Assembly: GCA_017992555.1 (NCBI GenBank)
Contig: JAGOOK010000010.1
Span: 1-45,502 of the forward strand
Reading direction: 5' to 3'
Origin: Caldisericia bacterium
GTDB lineage: Bacteria > Caldisericota > Caldisericia > JAAYUI01
Length of the DNA: 45,502 bases
Under the pieces are notes generated by a model. That model made no database searches and was not told where the DNA came from. It saw only the letters and a program-made list of their open reading frames with translations. Position 1 is the stretch's first letter. Each line of letters starts with the position of its first letter. The position numbers were made by a program, and so were the translations under genes. Of this stretch, positions 9,177 through 16,670 are shown one piece after another.

Positions 9177-9751
9177 CCCCTTCCCATAACGATTAGATTA
9201 TTTGCCATGAAGAAAAATGATGTCAGCGCCCTACATAACGACCTAATTTCAACATCTGAGAGTTTTGAAATAGATTTGAGAAACTGCTTCTTGGTCCCTG
9301 AAACCCTGCCCAGGAACTCCAGGGAGGTTTGATCACTAGATATATTTTCAATTACTTTGTCCCATATCCCGGTCATGAGCCCAACGACAACCGACTTTGA
9401 AGAGTCTTTGCAGCATCGCGTCGAGGAGAGGATCTCCGGAGCCTTCATCACTGCGGTCATAATGTCAAAGTGGCAAGCCAGGATACAATCCATAAGGTTC
9501 CCACCATTTTCACGGCTTGTAGCAAGCGTGCCGTCCTCTGTGGGTATAAACAAAACCTTCGCCCTGCCCTTCTTTCCATCAGGTTCATAAATCTTTTTGA
9601 GGAGGCCCCTGGATGACAATTCTAGAAGAATGTTGTATGCGGTTGAGAGTGACACTCCCAAAAAATCCGCAACACCAGAGTAATGGACCGGCTTTTTGGT
9701 CCTCCGGTAAATATTGTTTACTGACTCCAAAAATTGATATTTTCTATCTTT
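9173..9751 (-). CDS. Winged-helix DNA-binding regulator
   Basis: Probable transcription factor controlling its own operon, the divergent FNT channel gene, or both. With the start at 9751 the product is 192 residues. The N-terminal half has a helix-turn-helix (VADFLGVSLSTAYNILLEL, about 28-46) followed by a wing containing GKKGRAKVLFIPTEDG. The C-terminal half is helical and unrecognised. The start is uncertain: frames also open at 9799 (ATG) and 9814 (TTG), but a TTGACT/TAAAAA promoter overlaps those codons and the protein beginning MKDRKYQFLE looks complete. No clear ribosome site precedes any of the three. The stop overlaps the radical SAM start, so the two are co-translated. Confidence 0.75.
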   Translation of the reverse strand, partial: KDRKYQFLESVNNIYRRTKKPVHYSGVADFLGVSLSTAYNILLELSSRGLLKKIYEPDGKKGRAKVLFIPTEDGTLATSRENGGNLMDCILACHFDIMTAVMKAPEILSSTRCCKDSSKSVVVGLMTGIWDKVIENISSDQTSLEFLGRVSGTKKQFLKSISKLSDVEIRSLCRALTSFFFMANNLIVMGRG

Positions 9752-9786
9752 CATTTTAAAAATAACCAAAAAAATGTTTTCCTGTG

Positions 9787-9814
9787 TTTTTAGCACCATT
9801 TGGCGGGAAGTCAA
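9787..9814 (-). promoter_or_regulatory. Candidate promoter of the regulator/radical SAM pair
   Basis: On the minus strand TTGACT (complement of 9809-9814) and TAAAAA (complement of 9787-9792) are separated by 16 bases. The -10 box is weak. If correct, the transcript starts near 9780 and the regulator must begin at 9751. Confidence 0.4.
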
Positions 9815-9841
9815 TACTCTATTTTTTCAAAAATATGAACC

Positions 9842-9871
9842 TTGAAAAAATCCCAATCAGAGCAATAAATT
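9842..9871 (+). promoter_or_regulatory. Candidate promoter of the FNT channel gene
   Basis: TTGAAA (9842-9847) and TAAATT (9866-9871) are separated by 18 bases. The predicted leader is short and contains GGTGA five bases before the ATG at 9895. The promoter lies back to back with that of the regulator, within 30 bases. Confidence 0.45.
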
Positions 9872-9894
9872 ACATCCCAAAAGGCTGGTGAAAA

Positions 9895-10743
9895 ATGGAC
9901 AATCAATCATTCGATTCGCTGTTACCAAACGAAATGGCAAAAAAAGCTGAAGAAATAGGCGTTAAAAAAGCCAACCAGAGCTTTACAAAAACATTCGCCC
10001 TTTCGTTGCTGGCGGGTGCGTATATTGCAATAGGTGGTTTCTTTTCATCCACCGTTCTTGTGGGCTCTGAGACAATCCCTTACGGGATATCAAAGATGCT
10101 TGCAGGATTTGCATTTTGCACTGGACTCATACTGGTCGTTGTTGGAGGGGCAGAGCTTTTCACCGGCAACAACTTGATAGCAATGGCCTGGGCAAACAAA
10201 AAAATCACCTTCTCCAAACTTCTTCGCAATTGGGCGATAGTCTATTTTGGCAATTTTGTAGGTTCCGTGATAATAGCTGCAACAATTTTCCTCGGTGGCC
10301 AATACCTCTTTTCTGGTGGCCAGGTGGGACTTTGGGCGCTCAAGATTGCAGAGGGCAAGTTTGCACTTCAGCCATCACAGATGTTTTTTCTTGGAATTTT
10401 GTGCAATGTACTCGTTTGCCTGGCCGTATGGCTCACATACAGCGCCAAAACAACCACATGCAGGATAATGGCAATAATCTTTCCAATCACCGCGTTTGTG
10501 GCCGCAGGTTTTGAACACAGCGTCGCCAACATGTATTTTGGCACCATTGCCATACTTATAAAAAACTTTGCAGGGCAATCATTTTGGTCATCAATTGGCA
10601 AAACTGCCCAGGATTTTTCACACCTCTCGCCAGGCGCCATGGCAAATAACCTTTTGTGGGTCACACTCGGCAATATTGTTGGAGGAGCATTGTTTGTCGG
10701 TATTTCTTACTGGTTCATCTATTTAAGGGAAAAAACGAAATAA
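9895..10743 (+). CDS. Formate/nitrite-family (FNT) channel, probably formate
   Basis: Pentameric inner-membrane channel for formate or related small anions. The 282-residue protein has six predicted membrane helices. It carries FNT signatures: GAYIAIGG (41-48), GAELFTGNN (85-93) and the central histidine His208 in GFEHSVANMY, equivalent to FocA His209. Normal family length is about 280. The sequence cannot decide between formate, nitrite and hydrosulfide. Formate is favoured because formate-tetrahydrofolate ligase and folD occur in the same window. It is divergently transcribed from the winged-helix regulator. A GGTGA element precedes the ATG. No terminator is evident downstream. Confidence 0.9.
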   Translation: MDNQSFDSLLPNEMAKKAEEIGVKKANQSFTKTFALSLLAGAYIAIGGFFSSTVLVGSETIPYGISKMLAGFAFCTGLILVVVGGAELFTGNNLIAMAWANKKITFSKLLRNWAIVYFGNFVGSVIIAATIFLGGQYLFSGGQVGLWALKIAEGKFALQPSQMFFLGILCNVLVCLAVWLTYSAKTTTCRIMAIIFPITAFVAAGFEHSVANMYFGTIAILIKNFAGQSFWSSIGKTAQDFSHLSPGAMANNLLWVTLGNIVGGALFVGISYWFIYLREKTK

Positions 10744-11048
10744 ATCATATTTCTTCTTATTGCCTCAAGAGCGTTCCTTCTTTATGATTGATATCAGCAC
10801 TTCAAGGTACCAATTGCCCACTCCGAACCATACAAAACCAGCGTTATTGCTATACTGAAAAACCTAATCATTCTCGCCAAGAACTTAATGGGTCATTGGA
10901 AAAACGGATGAAAATGAGTGCAATGGCAGATGGAAACGCTCTATAAAAGAAGATTTCTTGCTTATTTTTTTGAACAGTTAAAAACTTTTTTACGGGATGG
11001 AGTGTACTGAAGGTGAGCGCTCCTAACTCAAAAAACGGAGGTAACAAA
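10744..11048 (+). other. Intergenic stretch, largely featureless
   Basis: This 305-base gap separates the FNT gene from the SIMPL gene. Apart from a possible transposase remnant (10795-10911) and GGAGG at 11037-11041 for the next gene, I see no convincing promoter, terminator or RNA structure. A TATAAA at about 10944 lacks a matching -35 box. Confidence 0.5.
10795..10911 (+). pseudogene. Possible remnant of an IS110-type transposase C-terminus
   Basis: The frame ending at TGA 10909-10911 encodes a short stretch containing EPYKTSVIAILKNLIILAK, followed by GHWKNG. This resembles the C-terminal helix of IS110/IS116/IS902 transposases, which usually read like KPHKVA.TAVMRKL.VL. An in-frame stop at 10789-10791 closes the frame upstream and there is no start codon, so it would be a decayed fragment. 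The match is from memory of the family pattern only. Confidence 0.3.
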
Positions 11049-11801
11049 ATGAAGAAAACTATAATAATGACGACAGGGATAGTCATTGGTTCGCTAATTA
11101 TCGGTTCCATAGCAGCCTTTGGCGTTGCAGGTGCAAAAGACACGCAGGATGTTCAGGAAGCAGAGAACAAAAATACAATATTTGTGACTGGTGTAGGAAC
11201 AGTAACAGCAAAGCCTGACAAATTTATTATCGATCTGACCATTACAACAACTGACAAATCGGCAAGACAGGCCCAGCAGCAGAACGACAGCAAGGCAAAT
11301 GCACTCATCGAAGCGCTCAAGAAGATCGGCTGCAAGGAAGATGACCTCGAAACAACTGGCTACTATCTCAACCCGGTCTACAAGTATTTTCCGGAAGACA
11401 ACGAGAGCAGGCTTGTTGGCTACCAGGCAAGCTACACACTCAAGGTGACAGCTTATGATCTCAAAAAGATTGGCGAGATTATCGACAAGGGAACAGAAAA
11501 TGGCGTCAACCAGATTGGCTCCATAAACTACACAGTGAAAAATGAGGCAGATTTCTACGCCGAAGCACTCAAGACAGCCATGAGGGACGCAAAGTCCAAG
11601 GCAGACACTGCGCTTGGCGAGTACAGCCTCAAGGTGCTTTCAGTCAAGAACATCAACATCGCTGGATACCAGCCATACATAACAAACAAGAGCATGTCAC
11701 CAAGCGAAGATTCCCGTGGTGGTGGAGGTGGTGTAGCACCAAACATCATCAGCGGCAATTACTCAATCACAGTAAACGTGAACGTCGAGTTCAACTACTA
11801 A
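11049..11801 (+). CDS. SIMPL-domain (DUF541, YggE/BP26-like) secreted protein
   Basis: Envelope protein of the SIMPL family, whose members form oligomeric channel-like shells or act in stress defence; the precise role is unknown. The start at 11049 follows GGAGG (11037-11041); an upstream in-frame GTG at 11013 would include that site. The 250-residue product has an N-terminal signal/anchor helix (about 4-28) and then the SIMPL domain (about 38-250). It includes IFVTGVGTVTAKPD and the dimer-like pattern TTGYYLNPVYKY. Near the C-terminus is a glycine-rich stretch RGGGGG before the last beta strand. A strong terminator follows directly, so it is monocistronic. Confidence 0.88.
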   Translation: MKKTIIMTTGIVIGSLIIGSIAAFGVAGAKDTQDVQEAENKNTIFVTGVGTVTAKPDKFIIDLTITTTDKSARQAQQQNDSKANALIEALKKIGCKEDDLETTGYYLNPVYKYFPEDNESRLVGYQASYTLKVTAYDLKKIGEIIDKGTENGVNQIGSINYTVKNEADFYAEALKTAMRDAKSKADTALGEYSLKVLSVKNINIAGYQPYITNKSMSPSEDSRGGGGGVAPNIISGNYSITVNVNVEFNY

Positions 11802-11817
11802 AAAAGAATGGACACCT

Positions 11818-11850
11818 AAAAGGCCGGGCAGATAAAACCCGGCCTTTTTT
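11818..11850 (+). terminator. Rho-independent terminator after SIMPL gene
   Basis: Perfect GGCCGGG/CCCGGCC stem (11822-11828 with 11838-11844), extended by A-T pairs, followed by six T (11845-11850). Confidence 0.92.
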
Positions 11851-11933
11851 AATTTCAGGTCAGTCCCAGCAAGCGGTCCAGCTTTTCCATATCAGCTAAA
11901 TAACAAAATCCTCTTTTTCTACAACAATATTTA

Positions 11934-11961
11934 TTGACTAAACCAACTATTCTGATAAATA
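11934..11961 (+). promoter_or_regulatory. Promoter placed for leaderless transcription
   Basis: TTGACT (11934-11939), 16-base spacer, TAAATA (11956-11961). Only seven bases separate the -10 box from the ATG at 11969, so transcription should start at or next to the start codon. Confidence 0.65.
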
Positions 11962-11968
11962 GAAGGGC

Positions 11969-12457
11969 ATGAAACCAAGATTTGGCTGGACAATAAGCGC
12001 TTTACTGGAAGGCTCGCTTTTATACGTGTTCACAACGGTATGCTTTGCAGTTTTTGGCGGAAACATCGGCGTTGTGATTTCAAAAACATCTTTTCTTGCA
12101 GGATGGCTGGTGTTTCTGGGTCTCTTTGCTGTTTTGGGCTTCATTTTTGGAAAAAAGCTCCACGAAAACCAGATTTTATCTATTTTTGGATTTGCAACTC
12201 CAACAAATTCCAGCTTCACAATGACTTTAGCAATATCTGTAGGGCTCGGGCTCTTTTCATGGGCGTTGACATGGGCATGCCACGAGCTGGCAAACCTTGC
12301 CACAGGGCAAACGGTTGTTGGTGCAATATTCAACCAGACAGGCCCGATTTTGCTGTGCCTTGGAGGTTTTGCCATATCCGGCGCACTCGTCTGGACAAAA
12401 AACATGCTTTTTGAAAATTCCCCGACTCCCAGAGCCGGCAACACAAGGAGGAAATAA
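11969..12457 (+). CDS. Unknown four-helix membrane protein
   Basis: I do not recognise this 162-residue protein. It has four predicted membrane helices (about 8-29, 43-61, 84-107, 119-143) and a basic, proline-containing C-terminal tail (PRAGNTRRK). No catalytic motif is visible; WACHELAN in helix three contains the only noticeable polar cluster. It is preceded by a promoter whose -10 box ends seven bases before the ATG. AAGGG lies directly against the start codon, too close for a normal Shine-Dalgarno. The lipoprotein gene follows after four bases and its ribosome site lies in this gene's last codons, so the pair is probably co-transcribed. Confidence 0.75.
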   Translation: MKPRFGWTISALLEGSLLYVFTTVCFAVFGGNIGVVISKTSFLAGWLVFLGLFAVLGFIFGKKLHENQILSIFGFATPTNSSFTMTLAISVGLGLFSWALTWACHELANLATGQTVVGAIFNQTGPILLCLGGFAISGALVWTKNMLFENSPTPRAGNTRRK

Positions 12458-12461
12458 AAAC

Positions 12462-12905
12462 ATGAACCTGAAAATATTATGCTGCATCCTGGTGGCCACC
12501 TCGGCTTTAGTGCTAGTTTCTTGCGGTGGCAGCAGCAAAATCACCTGGAACGACAACGAGCAAAAGATCTACGATTCCTTCGTGCAGGTAGAACAAAAGG
12601 CATCAGAAATCTTTGGCTCCATTACAAAAGACAATGAAAAGAAACCATCAGAGCTCTCAAAACCGGTTTGGGACTGGGCCGAGTACAAAAACAGCCAGCT
12701 CTCTGAAACCTACAAGGAATGGAGAATGTCTGCCGGCAAAGCCATTGAAGACAAGATAATGCTCATGAGATCAACAACTGCAGATCCCCAGCACGAAACA
12801 CTCAAAGGAAAAATACAGTTTGAGACAGAATACATGGCTAAAATGAAAGGCAAAATCACTCAGATGGTCGAAAAGCTCAAAAAGGGCGAAGATCCTGGCA
12901 AGTAA
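12462..12905 (+). CDS. Small helical lipoprotein
   Basis: Lipid-anchored envelope protein of 147 residues, function unknown. The start at 12462 is supported by GGAGG at 12447-12451; the frame is open far upstream but overlaps the membrane-protein gene. The signal peptide ends in a lipobox LVSC with Cys21. The mature part is charged and predicted mostly helical, with repeated lysine/glutamate heptad-like stretches near the C-terminus (YMAKMKGKITQMVEKLKKGE). No family is recognised. It faces the convergent stalk-domain gene across 60 bases with no clear terminator. Confidence 0.75.
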   Translation: MNLKILCCILVATSALVLVSCGGSSKITWNDNEQKIYDSFVQVEQKASEIFGSITKDNEKKPSELSKPVWDWAEYKNSQLSETYKEWRMSAGKAIEDKIMLMRSTTADPQHETLKGKIQFETEYMAKMKGKITQMVEKLKKGEDPGK

Positions 12906-12965
12906 GTAGGCCTAGCTTTTTGAGACTGGGCAAAATCCCAAAACCTAATTCTCACCAGTAAACAA

Positions 12966-15900
12966 TTATGGTCTTGGGTGGGTCAGCGTTATCTTTTTTG
13001 TTTTTGTATCGTACTGCACATCACAACTCAGGTTTTCAGCAATAAACCTGAGCGGAAGCAACGTCTTTCCAGAGACGATCGTTGGGTAAAGGACCTTTTT
13101 TGCATCAATCCAGACATCTTTGCCATCAATTCTTGCCTGTTTCTTGCCAATCCACAGCTGGATGACTTTTTTGGTTTCATTGTCGAGGGTTTGAGTGAGG
13201 ACAACCATCTTTTCTTTTGCATACCAACTGACCTCCGCACCGAGCGCTTTTGCGACATCGGCAATTGGCATGAATGTCGTGCCAGCAAATGCTTTTGGAA
13301 GTGGTGGTGAAGAGGCTGTTGGTGCTGTGGCGAGATTTGGCATCTTTTTCCCGTTGACCACAAAATCAGTCTTTCCAATCCAGAGTTCGATGGCAACAAC
13401 CTTTGTTCCACTCATGAATGTAAGGTAGGCTACCGCAGTGTTTCCCGCCGCATCAGTGGAAAGGATTTTAACCTTGTTCTCGCCTTCTACGACATCCCAG
13501 CCGCCTTCAAAGATGGCCGTTTTCCAATAAGGAAGCTCCTCTATCTTCTGGGCAATCTGGCCATCGATAAACACTGAAGCATCGGTCTCGGACTTGACCT
13601 GGATTGCGATGTTTTCACCAGGCTTTTGGAGCTCTTTTGGATCTGGCCGAACAATTTCTATTGCTGGTGGAATGGTGTCCAGAATAATCGTTCTCTTCTC
13701 AATCTTCACGTTTCCTGCCTGGTCGGTGCCCTTTATCTCGACAATGTTTGATCCCTCTTTCAGGTCAATTGTTGTCTCATAGGTCATTTTAACATCGTCC
13801 CTGTTCACGGTCTCGAATATCTCCGCAGCGAGGAGCTCCTTGCCGTTAACATAAATGCCGTCAACTGCCATGTATTTCTCATTGTCGCCATCAATGAGCA
13901 TTTCGGATGTCTCGCGCTCGCCTTTGACGGTGTAATTCTTTTTGTTGGTGGTGGCTACCTGCTTGTCAGGCTGGGCGATCGAAAACATGGGCAGAATCGT
14001 ATCCAGACAAAGATACATGAATTTCGGTTCTTCTTTTATGTCTCCAACCTGGGCATAGTACCAGATTGTCGTGCGCTGCGAGGCAGGGCTCAGTCTCTTT
14101 TCACCAGTGTACTGGACGATTGAGTCAGTCTTGTTATCATACCAAAAGAAAATTTTTGCAAGAGGATTACAGCTTGTTATCGATAGCATTGGCGGCGTCT
14201 TGTACCAGAGACAACCACCATATTCAAGACCATCCGGCTGCGCCGGGTCCTTGAATTCAAGCCATGATTCCACTTTTGGCATGGTGATGGTGAATTCCGG
14301 GGAAAGCACTGGTTCGTCCTTCCCTGTCCAGATTTTGAGGTTGTACTTTCCAGAATATCTCGTGTTTATGATGCCAGCACCCCATGTAATATCTACAACT
14401 GCACCACCATCTGCAGTTTTGATTGCCGTGTCTGTTGTTATGGTGAGTTTGAGGCCATCGACCGACACCGATCTTGAAGGTTTGTCGCCAACCAGAACTG
14501 CGTCATTGGGTATCACTTTCGGAATGCTTGTGTCCCACGGGAACTCCACCGTCAGGCCGTCGCCAGGTTCAAGATCGCCTTTGAAGGACGGTATGTAGGT
14601 GAGCTTGTACCCCGACCCCTCACAGCCTTGGTAGTCGCTTAGCATGAGGTCAAGGACTTCGTGCCTGTCCGAAATGGTGTATTTTGGGAAAGCATATCCC
14701 TTGCCGTCAACTTCATATGAAAGCTCGTATTCGCCAGGCAGGGGGTTTCTGATGCCGGCAGTTTTGAGGAACCTGATTTTCAGGGCATCCACAATGTCAA
14801 AGTGCGACCTGAGCGAAACAGTTTGCCAGCCTACCAGTGTCTTTCCATCATACTTTCTTCCGTTGAGCACAATGCTTGAAGAGGCGATCGTTTCCGGCAG
14901 CAAAGTGCCATCCGGGAAAATGATCTTGAATTCCTGTCCGGCCTTTATTGGCCTGTCGGGGAGCAAAGCCACTGCGTAATATTCGGCAATGTTGCTGAAG
15001 ATATTGGGTTTCACCTCCACCCTCGGCTTTGTCGCGACCACAAATGGCAGGGACTCGACTTTTTCCGGTTCGGAATCTGTCCACACGGTGAGGGTTGCCT
15101 CTGTCCCCTTGGCAGGGTTTCTTATTCCAGCCTCTGGTGAAAAAGCGATGTTGACCTCTCCGGAATTGTTTATGTTCACCGGGCAGGTAATCTCGATGGT
15201 GCGCGACTGGCTGTCAATCTTCGGGCCCACCTCAAGGAAATCCCCGTTTATTTTTACATGCCTGGCATCTATTGCCTCCGGAAAAACAAAGCCTTCCGGG
15301 AAACGCACCCAGATTTTCGATTTTCCCTTGTCCAGCGCGCCACCATCACCAACATTGAATTTCATTGCGATATCGCTTGGTTCGCCCGGATCGGAACCAG
15401 CAAGCGTTATAACCGGCCTTGAAATTTGGGAACACGGAAACACAAAGTATTCCGATTCGACAGGTGTCGGCTCCGGTGCTGTTGCGACAGAAAGCCTGTA
15501 CCTTCCGGGTGTCATCGGGGCAAGGATACCAGCACCTTTTCCAATATTAAAATCGATTGGATTGTATCCCTTGCGCCACGCTTCGACTTCGAGAGGGGAG
15601 AGAACTTGTAAGGATCTTTCTTTTTTTGTGCTGATGATTGCTGGTAAGTCTCCACAATCACATGGATTATACCCAATTGCTACTTGTTGTCTTATCGCAT
15701 ACAAATATTTAATACGTTGTTTATCATCTCTTGGCAGCGCAGGCATGACCGTGCCTGTCATCCAACACCCCAGGCCAGACGGATCGGCAATTATTCTGCA
15801 ATTACCCTCTGGTGCACAGTTGCTGTATGGCGGGGCGCCATCCTCACACTCGCATTTGTCAAAGCTGGTTTTTTCCCTTCTGTCATCTAATGCTTCATAA

Positions 15901-16271
15901 AGCTTCCCAATTTTTGCTTCTTCTTCATTCTTGTACTTCTTGAAGTACTCATCATTCGGCACAAACCTTGGGTGCTCTTTTGCGCCAGTGATTTTTGGCA
16001 TCCCGTCGCAGATGTCCTCCAGCTTGCATGAAGCCTCGTCAATCGGGAACCAGACCTTCACCCAATCGTGGACTCTGATATTCACATTGAACCTAATGTG
16101 TATCTTGAAATAGGTGGCCTGGCCGGCCCTCACCGAGGAGGGGGAATCACCCATAACATTGAGTTCAACATGAATAGGCCCCAGCAGGGCAAAAATATGC
16201 GGCATGCTGGCAAAAAAGATTGAAAACACAAGGGTTGCGACCAAAAGCGAAAAAGCAAAACTTCTCCTCAT
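12966..16271 (-). CDS. Giant secreted surface protein with Ig-like repeats and C-terminal stalk domain
   Basis: Probable cell-surface protein of 1101 residues. The start at 16271 follows AAGGAGGG (16278-16285) with a six-base gap; the frame continues upstream but that extension contains no signal peptide. A signal peptide occupies about 1-28. Then follow a cysteine-containing N-terminal domain and three to four related beta modules, each with an 'A-GIRNP/GIINT' turn and 'V-FP-' strands. Two glucodextranase-B/Ig-like domains follow (about 780-950, with KEGSNIVEIKGTDQAGN and VEGENKVKILSTDAAGN). The C-terminus (958-1101) is a copper-amine-oxidase-type stalk domain, including LWIGKKQARIDG and TLLPLRFIAENL. 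Residue positions are approximate. No enzyme motif is seen; a structural or S-layer-like role is inferred. It is divergent from the cysteine-repeat giant gene. Confidence 0.85.
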   Translation of the reverse strand: MRRSFAFSLLVATLVFSIFFASMPHIFALLGPIHVELNVMGDSPSSVRAGQATYFKIHIRFNVNIRVHDWVKVWFPIDEASCKLEDICDGMPKITGAKEHPRFVPNDEYFKKYKNEEEAKIGKLYEALDDRREKTSFDKCECEDGAPPYSNCAPEGNCRIIADPSGLGCWMTGTVMPALPRDDKQRIKYLYAIRQQVAIGYNPCDCGDLPAIISTKKERSLQVLSPLEVEAWRKGYNPIDFNIGKGAGILAPMTPGRYRLSVATAPEPTPVESEYFVFPCSQISRPVITLAGSDPGEPSDIAMKFNVGDGGALDKGKSKIWVRFPEGFVFPEAIDARHVKINGDFLEVGPKIDSQSRTIEITCPVNINNSGEVNIAFSPEAGIRNPAKGTEATLTVWTDSEPEKVESLPFVVATKPRVEVKPNIFSNIAEYYAVALLPDRPIKAGQEFKIIFPDGTLLPETIASSSIVLNGRKYDGKTLVGWQTVSLRSHFDIVDALKIRFLKTAGIRNPLPGEYELSYEVDGKGYAFPKYTISDRHEVLDLMLSDYQGCEGSGYKLTYIPSFKGDLEPGDGLTVEFPWDTSIPKVIPNDAVLVGDKPSRSVSVDGLKLTITTDTAIKTADGGAVVDITWGAGIINTRYSGKYNLKIWTGKDEPVLSPEFTITMPKVESWLEFKDPAQPDGLEYGGCLWYKTPPMLSITSCNPLAKIFFWYDNKTDSIVQYTGEKRLSPASQRTTIWYYAQVGDIKEEPKFMYLCLDTILPMFSIAQPDKQVATTNKKNYTVKGERETSEMLIDGDNEKYMAVDGIYVNGKELLAAEIFETVNRDDVKMTYETTIDLKEGSNIVEIKGTDQAGNVKIEKRTIILDTIPPAIEIVRPDPKELQKPGENIAIQVKSETDASVFIDGQIAQKIEELPYWKTAIFEGGWDVVEGENKVKILSTDAAGNTAVAYLTFMSGTKVVAIELWIGKTDFVVNGKKMPNLATAPTASSPPLPKAFAGTTFMPIADVAKALGAEVSWYAKEKMVVLTQTLDNETKKVIQLWIGKKQARIDGKDVWIDAKKVLYPTIVSGKTLLPLRFIAENLSCDVQYDTKTKKITLTHPRP

Positions 16272-16282
16272 CCTGGACCCTC

Positions 16283-16326
16283 CTTGCCTGTCTTTGGCAC
16301 CCATGTTTTTATTATAGACAGGCAAG
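16283..16326. repeat. 10-bp inverted repeat flanking a -10 box
   Basis: CTTGCCTGTC (16283-16292) and its exact complement GACAGGCAAG (16317-16326) flank the TATAAT box and inferred transcript start of the 12966-16271 gene. One arm lies in the promoter spacer and one in the leader, so it is better explained as a protein-binding site on DNA than as an RNA hairpin. Confidence 0.6.
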
Positions 16327-16588
16327 TTTAAATAAATACTGATAAGAACTTGCTTTTTTAACAAAACCCTTAACTTGGGCCACAATTTGACAACAAAAAC
16401 AAAGATGTTCCCGACCACACGAAAAGATTTTCTGTATTGCCAAAACTTGTCCCAAATTCAAATTCCAATGCCAGCGGCAAAGACACCATAAAACACCTCT
16501 GGGGAGAAACAAGTTCCATAGAACATTTCTTCAGATTAAGCCGGTGGCAAAGTCCAAATAAAATTGAGATTATAAAGAAATCCACTTA

Positions 16589-16617
16589 TTGACAGCACAT
16601 ATAAAGAGCAATTTAAT
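16589..16617 (+). promoter_or_regulatory. Promoter of the cysteine-repeat giant gene
   Basis: TTGACA (16589-16594), 17-base spacer, TTTAAT (16612-16617). The expected leader is about 47 bases and carries AAAGGAG (16658-16664) six bases before the ATG. Confidence 0.7.
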
Positions 16618-16670
16618 ATTAGCTACGATTGATTTTGTTGCATCTATTCGTCACGTGAAAGGAGCACTAT

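Larger units (their letters stand above)
16272..16670. other. Divergent intergenic region between two giant surface-protein genes
   Basis: This 399-base region holds the ribosome site (16278-16285) and a TATAAT box (complement of 16311-16316) for the leftward gene, the latter without a good -35. On the right it holds the promoter (16589-16617) and AAAGGAG ribosome site (16658-16664) of the rightward gene. The middle, about 16330-16580, shows no open frame or RNA structure that I can recognise. Confidence 0.6.

Noticed and set aside
14989-15900. 303-codon open frame opposite the 1101-residue surface protein
   Set aside because: No signal, motif or ribosome site; the minus-strand frame is continuous through it and has recognisable domains.
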